DNA of 64,000 bases, taken from positions 558,001-622,000 of the forward strand of contig CAVQBC010000004.1 in assembly GCA_963710665.1 (NCBI GenBank), in the 5' to 3' direction. Each line of letters starts with the position of its first letter. Positions within the stretch are counted from its first letter, which is position 1. Below are positions 25,083 through 35,994 of the stretch, piece after piece. Both the position numbers and the translations under genes were made by a program. Source of the DNA: CAVQBC01 sp963710665 (GTDB taxonomy: Bacteria; Actinomycetota; Thermoleophilia; Solirubrobacterales; Solirubrobacteraceae). Below the pieces are notes generated by a model, which saw only the letters and a program-made list of their open reading frames with translations, was not told the origin of the DNA and did no database searches.

Positions 25083-25424
25083 GTGCCGTTCTACGCGCCG
25101 CGAGAGGATCCGCTCCCGAGCGACTCGGGGCCGCGCGAGCACCGCTACCGGGCGCGCTCGACCCCGGTTGCCGCGGGTACGCTCGCGTGCCCGCGCTGCG
25201 ACGCACCGGTCGCCCCCGCACGCCCGCTGTCGCCGGCCGAGAGGATCGCGTGCCCGTTCTGCGCGCACGTCGGGGCCGTGCGCGAGTTCCTCTCCCTCGG
25301 GCCGCCCACGCGCCCGGCGCGCGTGGTGGTGCGCGTCTACGCCGCCCAGCGGAACCCGGTCGCCTCGGGGCGCGGCGCCAGCGGGCTCCCCGGCAGGGCG
25401 CCCGGCGGGTCCTCTTCGTTGTAG
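25083..25424 (+). CDS. Small zinc-ribbon protein
   Basis: A 113-residue protein from a GTG. Two Cys pairs, CPRC (about residue 38) and CPFC (about residue 59), form a zinc ribbon, followed by VGAVREFLSLGPPTRPARVV. No enzymatic domain is visible, and partners are unknown. The last 29 codons are antisense to the 3' end of the enolase-superfamily gene and are low-complexity (Gly/Ser/Pro), suggesting that an original stop was lost or that the overlap is tolerated. The leaderless-type promoter supports the start. Confidence 0.55.
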   Translation: MPFYAPREDPLPSDSGPREHRYRARSTPVAAGTLACPRCDAPVAPARPLSPAERIACPFCAHVGAVREFLSLGPPTRPARVVVRVYAAQRNPVASGRGASGLPGRAPGGSSSL

Positions 25425-26398
25425 GCGCTCGGCGCCACGTCGTTGGGCGCGTCGGCGTGGAACAGCGCGGCGAGCAGCTCGATCTGCCCGCGGCCCACGC
25501 CCAGCTCGCCCATCCCGCCGCCGTACATCGGCCGCCGCTCCCGCGCGCAGCGCGCGTAGACCTCGAACAGCCGGCGCAGGCTGCCGATCCGCGACGGCTT
25601 GACGTTCACCACGCGCGCGGCCAGCGGGGTCGCGCCGATGTCCTCGGCGCTGCGGATCGGCGAGTCGTAGGACACGCGCTCGAGGTGATCGCCGAGGCGA
25701 CGCGCGATCTCGGGCAGGTCGTGCGGATCCTCCAGGTAGGCGTCCGGGAACGCGGCGAGGACGTGGTCGTAGAGCGCACCAAGCGCCTCCGGATCCTCGA
25801 CCTCGAAGCCGTAATGGCCCTTGAAGTCGATCGTGTCGACCGCTCCGGTCGCCGCGACCTCGTCGACGAGCGCCGGCGCCCAGGTCGCCTCCGCGTCGAG
25901 CTTGAAGCGCACGCCGGGGGAGCGGGCGAGCCGCCGGCGTACCGGCTCGATCGAAGGCTCCTTGCCGAGGCCCAGCGAGTTGACGAAGCGCACCGGCTGC
26001 GGCTCCAGCCCGAGCACGTCGTGCAGCGAGCGGCCGGCCTGGCGCAGCGCGAGGTCGAGCGCCGCCGACTCGAACGCCCAGTTGCGGAACCGCAGCGCCA
26101 CGTCCCACTCCGGCGGCTCCGGCCACAGCGCGAGCGTGGCGAGGTGGTCGCAGAAGCCGGCCAGCGTCCACTCGCCCTCGAGCGGCAGCGAGGGCCGCGT
26201 CTCGTGCAGCGTGGTGCCGTCCTCGCGGAACACCGAGACGTCCTCGCCGAGCCCGTCGGCGCCGGCGCCGGCGAGCCGCACGTGCGTCGTGATGCGCTCG
26301 AAGTCCTGGGCGAGGACGGCGTGCAGGCGGTCGTACTCGCACGCCTCGATGACGAGCGGCAGCTCCGCCAGCCGCGGAAACAGCGATTCGGCGTTCAT
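25337..26398 (-). CDS. Enolase-superfamily (mandelate racemase/muconate cycloisomerase-like) enzyme
   Basis: A 353-residue protein with an enolase-like capping domain and a barrel. Candidate catalytic residues are in order: Lys166 in RFKLDAE, Asp191 in IDFKGHYGFE, Glu223 in YLEDPHD, Asp245 in SYDSPIRS and Lys267 in NVKPSRIG, consistent with metal-assisted proton abstraction alpha to a carboxylate. The exact reaction is unknown. It is co-directional with the PPOX protein upstream (15 bp gap). Although muconate cycloisomerases are in this superfamily, the sequence lacks obvious resemblance to catB, so no pathway role is assigned. Confidence 0.78.
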   Translation of the reverse strand: MNAESLFPRLAELPLVIEACEYDRLHAVLAQDFERITTHVRLAGAGADGLGEDVSVFREDGTTLHETRPSLPLEGEWTLAGFCDHLATLALWPEPPEWDVALRFRNWAFESAALDLALRQAGRSLHDVLGLEPQPVRFVNSLGLGKEPSIEPVRRRLARSPGVRFKLDAEATWAPALVDEVAATGAVDTIDFKGHYGFEVEDPEALGALYDHVLAAFPDAYLEDPHDLPEIARRLGDHLERVSYDSPIRSAEDIGATPLAARVVNVKPSRIGSLRRLFEVYARCARERRPMYGGGMGELGVGRGQIELLAALFHADAPNDVAPSAYNEEDPPGALPGSPLAPRPEATGFRWAA

Positions 26399-26413
26399 CG
26401 TCGGGCCTCGCCC

Positions 26414-26935
26414 TCAGAAGCGCCAGCGCGTGGCGCCGTACGGCTCGGCGGTCGCGACGCCGAACACGGTGTGGGTCTGAAGGCGGAAGAGGTGCCACGG
26501 CGGCGGGCCCGCGCTGGGTGCGCTGTAGGGCGCCGTGAACGCGTCGCCATCCACCTGCACGGGCCAGCCGCCCTCGCGGTAGAGCGCGGCGACGGCCTCG
26601 AGGGTCGGCGCGTCGGTGACGCGCCGTGCCTCGCCCTCGAAGACCAGGTCCATGCCCGGCACGCACCCGGACATGGTGCAGGCCGCGTTCACGGCGAGGT
26701 TGCGCGCCTTGCGCGTGTTCGGCCCGCACTGGAAGTGCAGCTCGCCGTCGTACCAGGCGGCGCCGATCCCGGCGGCATGCGGACGGCCGTCGGGCCGCAC
26801 GGTGCCGAGGAAGAAACGCGCGTCGGGGCCGAGCGCGCCGGCGGCCAGGTGCTCGCCCGGGCGGCTCCACGGGACCGCCTCCGATCCATAGATCGTGTCG
26901 AGGTTGGTCGTCTCGGTGGGCTCACGGTTGGGCAT
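26414..26935 (-). CDS. Pyridoxamine 5'-phosphate oxidase-like (PPOX class) flavin-binding protein
   Basis: A 173-residue split-barrel protein. The PPOX pattern is visible: RFFLGTVRPDGRPHAAGIGA, WYDGELHFQCGPNTRKARNL and NAACTMSG, with LVFEGEARRVTD further on. Family members bind FMN or F420 and include small reductases or general stress proteins; the cofactor cannot be told here. It probably forms a two-gene unit with the enolase-superfamily gene downstream. Confidence 0.8.
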   Translation of the reverse strand: MPNREPTETTNLDTIYGSEAVPWSRPGEHLAAGALGPDARFFLGTVRPDGRPHAAGIGAAWYDGELHFQCGPNTRKARNLAVNAACTMSGCVPGMDLVFEGEARRVTDAPTLEAVAALYREGGWPVQVDGDAFTAPYSAPSAGPPPWHLFRLQTHTVFGVATAEPYGATRWRF

Positions 26936-26994
26936 GCCGGTGTAGACCGCGCCGAAGGCCAGGACTCATCGCGCCGCGTCGGCGATCTGACGGC

Positions 26995-27528
26995 CTAGCG
27001 CTTCACGCGCTTGAGGTCGACCACGAACACCAGCGTCTCGTTGGGCGCGATGCCAGAGGAGCCCTGCGCCCCGTAGCCCTTGTCCGCGGGGATCACGAGC
27101 AGGCGCCGGCCGCCGACGCGCATCCCGGCCACGCCCTCGTCCCAGCCGGGGATCACGTCGCCCGCCCCCAGCCTGAAGCTGAAGGGCTCGCCCCGCTCCC
27201 AGGAGGCGTCGAACTCCTGCCCCGAGCTCCAGGCGACGCCGACGTACTGCACGCTGACCTCGTCGCCGCGGCGGGCACGCGGGCCGTCGCCCTCCACGAG
27301 GTCCTTCTTCTGCAGCTCCGCGGGCGGCAGCGCATCGGGGACCTTGATCGCCGGCTTGGCCTCGAGGTCAGTGGCGCCGCCGACCTCGACGTCGTCGATG
27401 TCCCCCGGGCCGAGCGACGCCTGCGGCTCCGCGGTGCCGGACCCCTCCGAGTCGTCGCCGCCGCAGGCCGCCGCTCCGAGGAGGACCACGGCGAGCAGGA
27501 GCGCGAGGAGCGGGCGCAGCGACGGCAC
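26995..27528 (-). CDS. FKBP-type peptidyl-prolyl cis-trans isomerase, lipoprotein
   Basis: A 177-residue exported isomerase. The N-terminus is a lipoprotein signal (LLALLLAVVLLGAAACGGDD, lipobox Cys at 22) followed by a linker and one FKBP domain with VQYVGVAWSSGQEFDASW, VIPGWDEGVAGMRVGGRR and IPADKGYG. It would assist folding of proteins outside the membrane. It starts at a GTG seven bases after a TAGGCT -10 box, so the mRNA is probably leaderless. No functional link to its neighbours is evident. Confidence 0.88.
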   Translation of the reverse strand: MPSLRPLLALLLAVVLLGAAACGGDDSEGSGTAEPQASLGPGDIDDVEVGGATDLEAKPAIKVPDALPPAELQKKDLVEGDGPRARRGDEVSVQYVGVAWSSGQEFDASWERGEPFSFRLGAGDVIPGWDEGVAGMRVGGRRLLVIPADKGYGAQGSSGIAPNETLVFVVDLKRVKR

Positions 27529-27535
27529 GGCGGGA

Positions 27536-27541
27536 AGCCTA
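27536..27541 (-). promoter_or_regulatory. -10 box of probable leaderless FKBP gene
   Basis: TAGGCT on the minus strand, seven bases before the GTG at 27528; no Shine-Dalgarno sequence between them. Confidence 0.4.
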
Positions 27542-27756
27542 CGAATGCGAGCGGCGGCGATGCGGTAGAGACTCGCCGGGCGGGGCGGACGACCGAGTGG
27601 ATGTCAAAGGAGGGCTCGGGTCTCCTGAGACGCGCAGGTCCCCCACCCCGCCCGGGATCTTCACCGTACCGCTGAATCAGAAATGCTCAAGCCTCGTTGA
27701 CCAAAGGCCACCGCGAGCGGGCGCGCGCCAACCCGCTCCCGCGCGCCGCCGGGACT

Positions 27757-28629
27757 CTATGCCGCGGACCCCGCCGCCGCGCCCGCTTGGGCGCGCGCGG
27801 CCTGGAGGGTGTTGCGCAGCAGCATGGCGATGGTCATCGGGCCGACTCCGCCCGGGACCGGAGTGATCAGCCGCGCGCGCTCGCGAGCGCCCTCGAACTC
27901 GACGTCGCCCACCAGCCCGTCGTCGGTCCGGTTGATGCCGACGTCGATGACGGTGGCGCCCTCCTTGACCCAGTCGCCCTGGATCATCCGGGGGCGCCCG
28001 ACGGCCGCGATCAGCACGTCGGCGCGGCGGCAGACGCCCGGCAGGTCGCGGGTGCGCGAGTGGCACACGGTGACGGTGGCGTTCTGCTCGAGCAGCAGCT
28101 GGACGAGCGGCTTGCCGACCAGGTGCGAGCGGCCCACCACGACCGCCTCCGCGCCCTCGAGCGGCACGTCGTGGCGCCGCAGCAGCTCCATCGCGCCCGA
28201 CGGCGTGCACGGCCGCAGCCCGGGCCGGCCCTTGGTCAGCAGCCCGACCGACACCGGCGTGAGCCCGTCGACGTCCTTGGAGGCGTCGATCATCTCGCTG
28301 AGCACGGCGCCGTCGACCTGCGGCGGCGTCGGGAGCTGGAGCAGGATCCCAGAGACCTTCGGATCGGCGTTGAGCTCGCGCAGCAGCGTCTCGACCTCGG
28401 CGTGCTCGACATCCTGGTCGAGGCGGTGGTCGAACGCGGTCATGCCGACCTCCGCGGAGGCCTTCTGCTTGCCGCCGACGTACACCGCAGACGCCTCGTC
28501 GTCGCCGACCAGCACGGTCGCGAGGGCGGGCGCGGGGTTGCCCTCGGCCACCCACGCGGCGACCTCGTCGGCCACTTCCCGGCGCACCTGCTGGGCGATC
28601 GCCTTGCCGTCGATGAGCTCAGCCGCCAT
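27757..28629 (-). CDS. folD: Methylenetetrahydrofolate dehydrogenase/methenyl-THF cyclohydrolase
   Basis: A 290-residue bifunctional enzyme interconverting methylene-THF and 10-formyl-THF. Family motifs are YVGGKQKASAEVGM with the catalytic Lys, ILLQLPTPPQVD, DVDGLTPVSVG, CTPSGAMELL, VVVGRSHLVGKP and TPVPGGVGPMTIAML. The ATG at 28629 is taken as start; the frame continues further upstream but that extension lacks homology and would cover the aceE promoter. With the formate-THF ligase at 36868-38548 it completes a route from methylene-THF to formate, relevant to the methylamine-type cluster. It diverges from aceE. Confidence 0.93.
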   Translation of the reverse strand: MAAELIDGKAIAQQVRREVADEVAAWVAEGNPAPALATVLVGDDEASAVYVGGKQKASAEVGMTAFDHRLDQDVEHAEVETLLRELNADPKVSGILLQLPTPPQVDGAVLSEMIDASKDVDGLTPVSVGLLTKGRPGLRPCTPSGAMELLRRHDVPLEGAEAVVVGRSHLVGKPLVQLLLEQNATVTVCHSRTRDLPGVCRRADVLIAAVGRPRMIQGDWVKEGATVIDVGINRTDDGLVGDVEFEGARERARLITPVPGGVGPMTIAMLLRNTLQAARAQAGAAAGSAA

Positions 28630-28639
28630 GCGAGGCGGA

Positions 28640-28669
28640 ACCATAGACGAGGCCGTCGGAGGACGTCCG
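28640..28669 (-). promoter_or_regulatory. Weak candidate folD promoter
   Basis: On the minus strand TATGGT (28645-28640) lies ten bases before the folD ATG; a CGGACG with the GAC core of a -35 lies 18 bp further upstream. Only the -10 is convincing. Confidence 0.3.
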
Positions 28670-28762
28670 GGCGGGCGGGCGGCGGGTGCGCGGGCGGAGC
28701 GCGAGGCATCGGGCGGCGCGGTCGTGCGAGTCTTCCGCCTCGTGAGCGGATCGGAGGAAGCG

Positions 28763-31411
28763 ATGCGTAATGACGACGTTGATCCCGAGGAGACCGCCGA
28801 GTGGCTCGAGGCGCTCGACGCCGTGCTGGAGCGCGACGGCCCGCCACGCGCCCAGGACCTGCTGGCACGGCTCGCCGAGCACGCGCGCAACGGCGGCGCG
28901 ACGCTGCCCTTCGAGGGCACGACCCCGTACATCAACACGATCCCGCCCCACCTCGAGGATCCCTATCCGGGCGACCCGGACCTCGAGCACCGCATCCGCT
29001 CGCTGATCCGCTGGAACGCGATCGCGATGGTGCTGCAGGCCAACCGCGAGACGTCCGAGCTCGGCGGGCACATCGCGAGCTTCCAGTCGGCCGCGACGCT
29101 CTACGAGGTCGGCTTCAACCACTTCTGGCACGCGCCCTCCGAGGCCCACGGCGGAGACCTCGTCTACTTCCAGGGCCACTCCTCCCCCGGCTTCTACGCG
29201 CGCGCCTTCCTGGAAGGCCGCCTCACCGAGGAGCAGATGCGCAACTTCCGCCAGGAGGTCGGCGGCGAGGGCCTGTCCTCCTACCCGCACCCGTGGCTGA
29301 TGCCGGGCTTCTGGCAGTTCCCCACGGTCTCGATGGGCCTCGGCCCGCTGATGGCCATCTACCAGGCGCGGTTCATGAAGTACCTGCAGGGCCGCGGCCT
29401 GAGCGACACCTCCCTGCGCAAGGTGTGGGCGTTCATGGGCGACGGCGAGATGGACGAGCCCGAGTCGCTGGGCGCGATCTCGATGGCCGGCCGCGAGCGC
29501 CTCGACAACCTCATCTTCGTCATCAACTGCAACCTGCAGCGCCTCGACGGCCCCGTGCGCGGCAACGGCAAGATCATCCAGGAGCTCGAGACGAACTTCC
29601 GCGGCAACGGCTGGAACGTGATCAAGGTGGTATGGGGCTCGCGCTGGGATCCGTTGCTGGCGGCCGACCGCAACGGCCACCTGGTGCGCCGGTTCAACGA
29701 GGCGATCGACGGCCAGTACCAGACCTACAAGTCGCGCGACGGCGCCTACGTGCGCGAGCACTTCTTCAACACGCCGGAGCTGCGCGAGATGGTCGCGCAC
29801 ATGTCCGACGACGAGGTGTGGGCGCTCAACCGCGGCGGCCATGACCCGATGAAGGTCCATGCCGCCTACGCCGCCGCCAGCCGCCACACGGGGCAGCCCA
29901 CGGTGATCCTCGCCAAGACCGTGAAGGGCTACGGGATGGGCGAGGCCGGCGAGGGCCAGAACATCACCCACCAGCAGAAGAAGATGACCGAGGAGGCGCT
30001 GCGTACGTTCCGCGACCGCTTCTCGCTCGAGCTCACCGACGAGCAGGTCGCGGCCACGAGCTTCCACAAGCCGCCGGAGGACAGCCCGGAGATGCGCTAC
30101 ATGCGCGAGCGCCGGGCGATGCTGGGCGGCAGCCTCCCCGATCGCCGCCAGACCGCCGCGCCGCTCGAGGTCCCGGACCTGTCGGCGTTCGCCTCGCAGC
30201 TGCAGCCGACCGGCGAGCGCTCGATCTCGACGACGATGGCCTTCGTCCGCATCCTCTCCGCGCTCGTGCGCGACAAGACGATCGGCCGCCACGTGGTGCC
30301 GATCGTGCCCGACGAGTCACGCACGTTCGGCATGGAGGGGATGTTCCGCCAGCTGGGGATCTTCTCCCAGGTCGGCCAGCTCTACCAGCCGGAGGACATC
30401 GACCAGCTGATGTTCTACCGGGAGGACAAGTCGGGTCAGATCCTCCAGGAGGGCATCAACGAGCCGGGCGCGTTCTCCTCGTGGATCGCCGCCGCGACCT
30501 CCTACTCGAACCACGGGATCCCGATGATCCCGTTCTACATCTACTACTCGATGTTCGGCTTCCAGCGGATCGGCGACCTGGCCTGGGCCGCGGGCGACAG
30601 CCGCGCGCGCGGGTTCCTGCTCGGCGGCACCGCCGGGCGCACGACGCTCAACGGCGAGGGACTGCAGCACGAGGACGGCCACAGCCACGTCCTCGCCTCG
30701 ACCATCCCGAACTGCGTCGCGTACGACCCGACCTACGCGCACGAGGTGGCGGTGATCGTCCAGGACGGCCTGCGGCGCATGTACGCCGAGCAGGAGGACC
30801 TCTTCTACTACCTCACGCTCATGAACGAGAACTACCCGCACCCCGGCCTCACCGAGGGTGACGAGGAGGGCATCCTCAAGGGCATGTACCTCCTGCGGGC
30901 CGCCGAGGGCGACGGCCCGCGGGTGCAGCTCATGGGCTCGGGCACGATCCTGCGCGAGGTCGAGGCGGGGGCCGAGCTCCTGCGCGACGACTTCGGCGTC
31001 GTGGCGGACGTCTGGAGCGTGACGAGCTTCACCGAGCTGCGCCGCGACGGGATGGACGCGGAGCGCTGGTCGATGCTGCACCCGACCGAGGAGCCGCGGC
31101 CGTCCTACGTCGAGTCCCGGCTCGCCGACCGGCCAGGACCCGTCGTGGCGGCCACCGACTACATGCGCACGTTCGCCGACCAGATCCGCCCGTACGTGCC
31201 CAGGGTGTACCGCGTCCTGGGCACCGACGGCTACGGCCGCAGCGACTTCCGCGCGGCGCTGCGCGGCTTCTTCGAGGTCGACCGCCGCTACGTCGCCGTG
31301 GCCGCGCTGGGCGCCCTGGCCGCGGAGGGCGCGGTGGAGCCGGCCACGGTCCATGACGCGATCGAGCGCTACGGCATCGATCCGGACCGGCCCGCGCCGG
31401 CCCGGGCGTGA
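28763..31411 (+). CDS. aceE: Pyruvate dehydrogenase E1 component, homodimeric type
   Basis: An 882-residue thiamine-diphosphate enzyme decarboxylating pyruvate and acetylating the lipoyl domain of E2. The ThDP/Mg motif GDGEMDE begins at Gly226 and ends with INCNLQRLDGPVRGN. Other family segments are ASFQSAATLYEVGFNHFW, KTVKGYGMGEAGEGQN and SRTFGMEGMFRQLGIFS. Length matches AceE of about 890. GGAGGAAGCG precedes the ATG. It heads an operon with E2, E3 and a malic enzyme, so pyruvate made by the malic enzyme can be fed straight into acetyl-CoA. Confidence 0.96.
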   Translation: MRNDDVDPEETAEWLEALDAVLERDGPPRAQDLLARLAEHARNGGATLPFEGTTPYINTIPPHLEDPYPGDPDLEHRIRSLIRWNAIAMVLQANRETSELGGHIASFQSAATLYEVGFNHFWHAPSEAHGGDLVYFQGHSSPGFYARAFLEGRLTEEQMRNFRQEVGGEGLSSYPHPWLMPGFWQFPTVSMGLGPLMAIYQARFMKYLQGRGLSDTSLRKVWAFMGDGEMDEPESLGAISMAGRERLDNLIFVINCNLQRLDGPVRGNGKIIQELETNFRGNGWNVIKVVWGSRWDPLLAADRNGHLVRRFNEAIDGQYQTYKSRDGAYVREHFFNTPELREMVAHMSDDEVWALNRGGHDPMKVHAAYAAASRHTGQPTVILAKTVKGYGMGEAGEGQNITHQQKKMTEEALRTFRDRFSLELTDEQVAATSFHKPPEDSPEMRYMRERRAMLGGSLPDRRQTAAPLEVPDLSAFASQLQPTGERSISTTMAFVRILSALVRDKTIGRHVVPIVPDESRTFGMEGMFRQLGIFSQVGQLYQPEDIDQLMFYREDKSGQILQEGINEPGAFSSWIAAATSYSNHGIPMIPFYIYYSMFGFQRIGDLAWAAGDSRARGFLLGGTAGRTTLNGEGLQHEDGHSHVLASTIPNCVAYDPTYAHEVAVIVQDGLRRMYAEQEDLFYYLTLMNENYPHPGLTEGDEEGILKGMYLLRAAEGDGPRVQLMGSGTILREVEAGAELLRDDFGVVADVWSVTSFTELRRDGMDAERWSMLHPTEEPRPSYVESRLADRPGPVVAATDYMRTFADQIRPYVPRVYRVLGTDGYGRSDFRAALRGFFEVDRRYVAVAALGALAAEGAVEPATVHDAIERYGIDPDRPAPARA

Positions 31412-31421
31412 GGGGGGAGCG

Positions 31422-32785
31422 ATGAGCGTTCGCGAGGTGGCGGTGCCGGACATCGGCGACTTCGCCGACGTCCCGATCATCGAGGTGCTGGTGAGCCCGG
31501 GCGACACCGTCGCGCCCGAGGACCCGCTGGTCACGCTCGAGTCCGACAAGGCCACGATGGAGGTGCCGGCGCCCTTCGCGGGGGTCGTCCAGGAGCTCAA
31601 GGTCGCGGTGGGCGACACCGTGTCGGAGGGCTCGCCGCTGCTGACGCTCGAGGAGGCGGGCGAGGCCTCGTCGGATGGGGGCCCGCCCACCCCGGCCGAG
31701 ACCGAGGCGCCGGGGGACACGAGCGCGCCGGCGACCGACGCCGCGGCGCCTGCCGAGGCCGGCGCGCCGGCGGCGGTGGAGACGGCCGAGGTGGCGGAGG
31801 CCTCGGCGGATGCCGCGCCGCCCGCCCCGCCCGCTCCGCCGCCGGTGTCCGACGCGCCCGCCGACGGCCCGGCCTACGCGAGCCCCGCCGTGCGCCGGCT
31901 CGCGCGCGAGCGCGGCGTCGACCTGGCCGCCGTCACCGGGACCGGCCGCAAGGGCCGCATCACCAAGGCCGACATCGAGGCGTTCGTGGAAGGCGGCCCC
32001 GCCGAGGCCCCGGCCGCGGCCCCCGCCGCGGGCGCGCCGGCGGCCGACGGCGCCGGGCTCGGGCTGCTGCCCTGGCCGGTCGTCGACTTCGAGAAGTTCG
32101 GCCCGGTCGAGCGGGTGCCTCGGTCGCGGATCCAGAACATCTCGGCCGCGAACCTCCACCGCAACTGGGTGATGATCCCGCACGTCACCCACCACGAGGA
32201 GGCCGACGTCACCGAGCTCGAGGCCTTCCGCAAGCGCGTCAACGAGGAGCACGCCAAGCAGGGCGTGCGCATGACGATGGTCGCCCTGCTGCTGAAGGCG
32301 TGCATCGCCGCGCTGAAGCGCTTCCCGCAGTTCAACGCCTCGCTGGACGGCGACGACCTCGTGCTCAAGCGCTACTACCACCTCGGCTTCGCGGCCGATA
32401 CGCCGGGCGGCCTCGTCGTCCCGGTGATCCGCGACGTCGACCAGAAGGGGCTGCTCGAGATCGCCGCGGAGCTCGGCGAGCTGTCGGGTCGCGCCCGCGA
32501 GGGCAAGCTCAAGCCGGCCGAGATGCAGGGCGGCACGTTCTCGATCTCGAGCCTCGGCGGCATCGGGGGGACGGCCTTCACGCCGATCGTCAACGCGCCC
32601 GAGGTGGCGATCCTGGGCGTCTCGCGCTCGGCCCAGAGGCCGGTGTGGGACGGCACCCAGTTCGTCCCGCGGCTGATCCTGCCGCTGTCGCTCTCCTACG
32701 ACCACCGCGTGATCGACGGGGCCGCCGCCGCGCGGTTCGCGGCCTACCTGGCCGGGGTGCTCAACGATCTGCGAAGGGGGCTGTT

Positions 32786-32789
<4 letters not shown>
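31422..32789 (+). CDS. aceF: Dihydrolipoamide acetyltransferase (E2 of pyruvate dehydrogenase)
   Basis: A 455-residue E2 with one N-terminal lipoyl domain (residues 1-80, lipoyl-Lys43 in ESDKATMEVP), a long Ala/Pro/Glu-rich swinging linker, a peripheral-subunit-binding domain (YASPAVRRLARERGVDLAAV to KGRITKADIEAFV, about 146-186) and the C-terminal catalytic domain ending with SYDHRVIDGAAAARF, which carries the active-site His. Ten bp separate it from aceE and a four-base overlap joins it to lpd. The N-terminal lipoyl domain closely resembles the one fused to the E3 protein downstream, suggesting domain duplication within the operon. Confidence 0.95.
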
Positions 32790-34542
<1,753 letters not shown>

Positions 34543-34546
<4 letters not shown>

Positions 34547-35994
34547 CGCCGATCCTGCAGCCCTCCGCCTCCTACAGCATCACGATGCGGGTGCGGCTCG
34601 CGCAGAAGCCCGGGGCCTTCGCGCGCGTCGCGAGCGCGATCGGCGACACGGGCGCGATCCTCGGCGCGATCGACCTCGTGCGCGTGGAGAAGGGGCGGGT
34701 CGTGCGCGACGTCACCGTGTCGTGCATCGACGCCGCCCACGGCGGCAACGTGGTCGAGGCGGTCCGCGCGCTCGACGGCGTCGACGTCGACAGCGTCTCC
34801 GACCGCACCTTCCTGATGCACAAGGGCGGCAAGATCGCCATCCGCGGCCGCGTGTCGGTCGAGACGCGCGACGACCTCTCGATGGTCTACACGCCCGGCG
34901 TCGCCCGGGTCTGCATGGCGATCAAGGAGGACGCCGAGAAGGCCTGGCCGCTGACCATCAAGGGCAACGCGATCGCGGTCGTCACCGACGGGACCGCCGT
35001 CCTCGGCCTCGGCGACATCGGCCCCGCTGCCGCCATGCCGGTGATGGAGGGCAAGTCGCTGCTGTTCCGCGACCTCGCCGGCATCGACGCCTTCCCGCTG
35101 TGCCTGGACACCCACGACACCGAGGAGATCATCCGCTTCGTCAAGGCGATCGCGCCGACCTTCGGCGGGATCAACCTCGAGGACATCTCCGCTCCGCGCT
35201 GCTTCGAGATCGAGCGCCGCCTGCAGGCCGAGCTCGACATCCCGGTCTTCCACGACGACCAGCACGGCACCGCGATCGTCGTCCTCGCGGCCCTGCTCAA
35301 CGCGCTGCGCGTGGTGGGCAAGCGCGCCGAGGACGCCAGGATCGTGGTGGTCGGCGCCGGCGCCGCGGGCGTCGCGTGCGCGAAGATCCTGCTCGCCCAC
35401 GGGGTCGGCGAGCTCATCGTGTGCGACATCGGCGGCGCGCTGTACGCGGGCATGCCGGGGATCGACCCCGAGCGCGCGATGCTCGCCGAGCGCACCAACC
35501 CGCGCGGGATCCGCGGCAGCGCGGACGACGTGCTCGCGGGCGCCGACGTGATGATCGGCCTCTCGCGGCCCGGCGCGGTGTCCGCCGACGCCGTGCGCAC
35601 CATGGCTCCCGACCCGATCGTCTTCGCCATGGCCAACCCCGTCCCCGAGGTCCAGCCCGAGGAGATCGGCACCGAGGTCGCGATCATGGCCACCGGCCGC
35701 TCCGACTACCCGAACCAGATCAACAACGTGCTCGCGTTCCCCGGCGTGTTCCGCGGGGCGCTCGACGTCCGCGCCCGCGCCATCGACGAGGGCATGAAGC
35801 TCGCCGCCGCGCGGGCGATCGCCGGCGTGATCGGCGAGGACGAGCTCGACGCCGAGTACATCATCCCCAGCGTCTTCAACCGCCAGGTGGTCGAGGCGAT
35901 CGCGTCCGCCGTCGGCGCGGCCGCGCAGGCCTCGGGGGCGGCGCCGGAGAAGAGCGACCGCCGCGAGGAGGCCGCCTGGATGCCGCCGGCCTAG
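34543..35994 (+). CDS. NAD-dependent malic enzyme with N-terminal ACT domain
   Basis: A 483-residue oxidative decarboxylase converting malate to pyruvate. Residues 12-90 form an ACT-type ligand-binding domain (RLAQKPGAFARVASAIGDTG). The catalytic part has YTPGVARVCMAI, the Lys region PLTIKGNAIAVVTDGTAVLG, NLEDISAPRCFEIE with metal ligands, FHDDQHGTA and the Rossmann GAGAAG. The ACT domain suggests allosteric control by a small metabolite. It starts four bases inside the end of lpd, so it belongs to the pyruvate dehydrogenase operon. Its 3' end overlaps the convergent GntR gene by four bases. Confidence 0.93.

Noticed and set aside
27529..27756. Possible folate or glycine riboswitch between the FKBP and folD genes
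   Set aside because: It is downstream of folD and upstream of the unrelated FKBP gene, and no conserved riboswitch core could be recognised.
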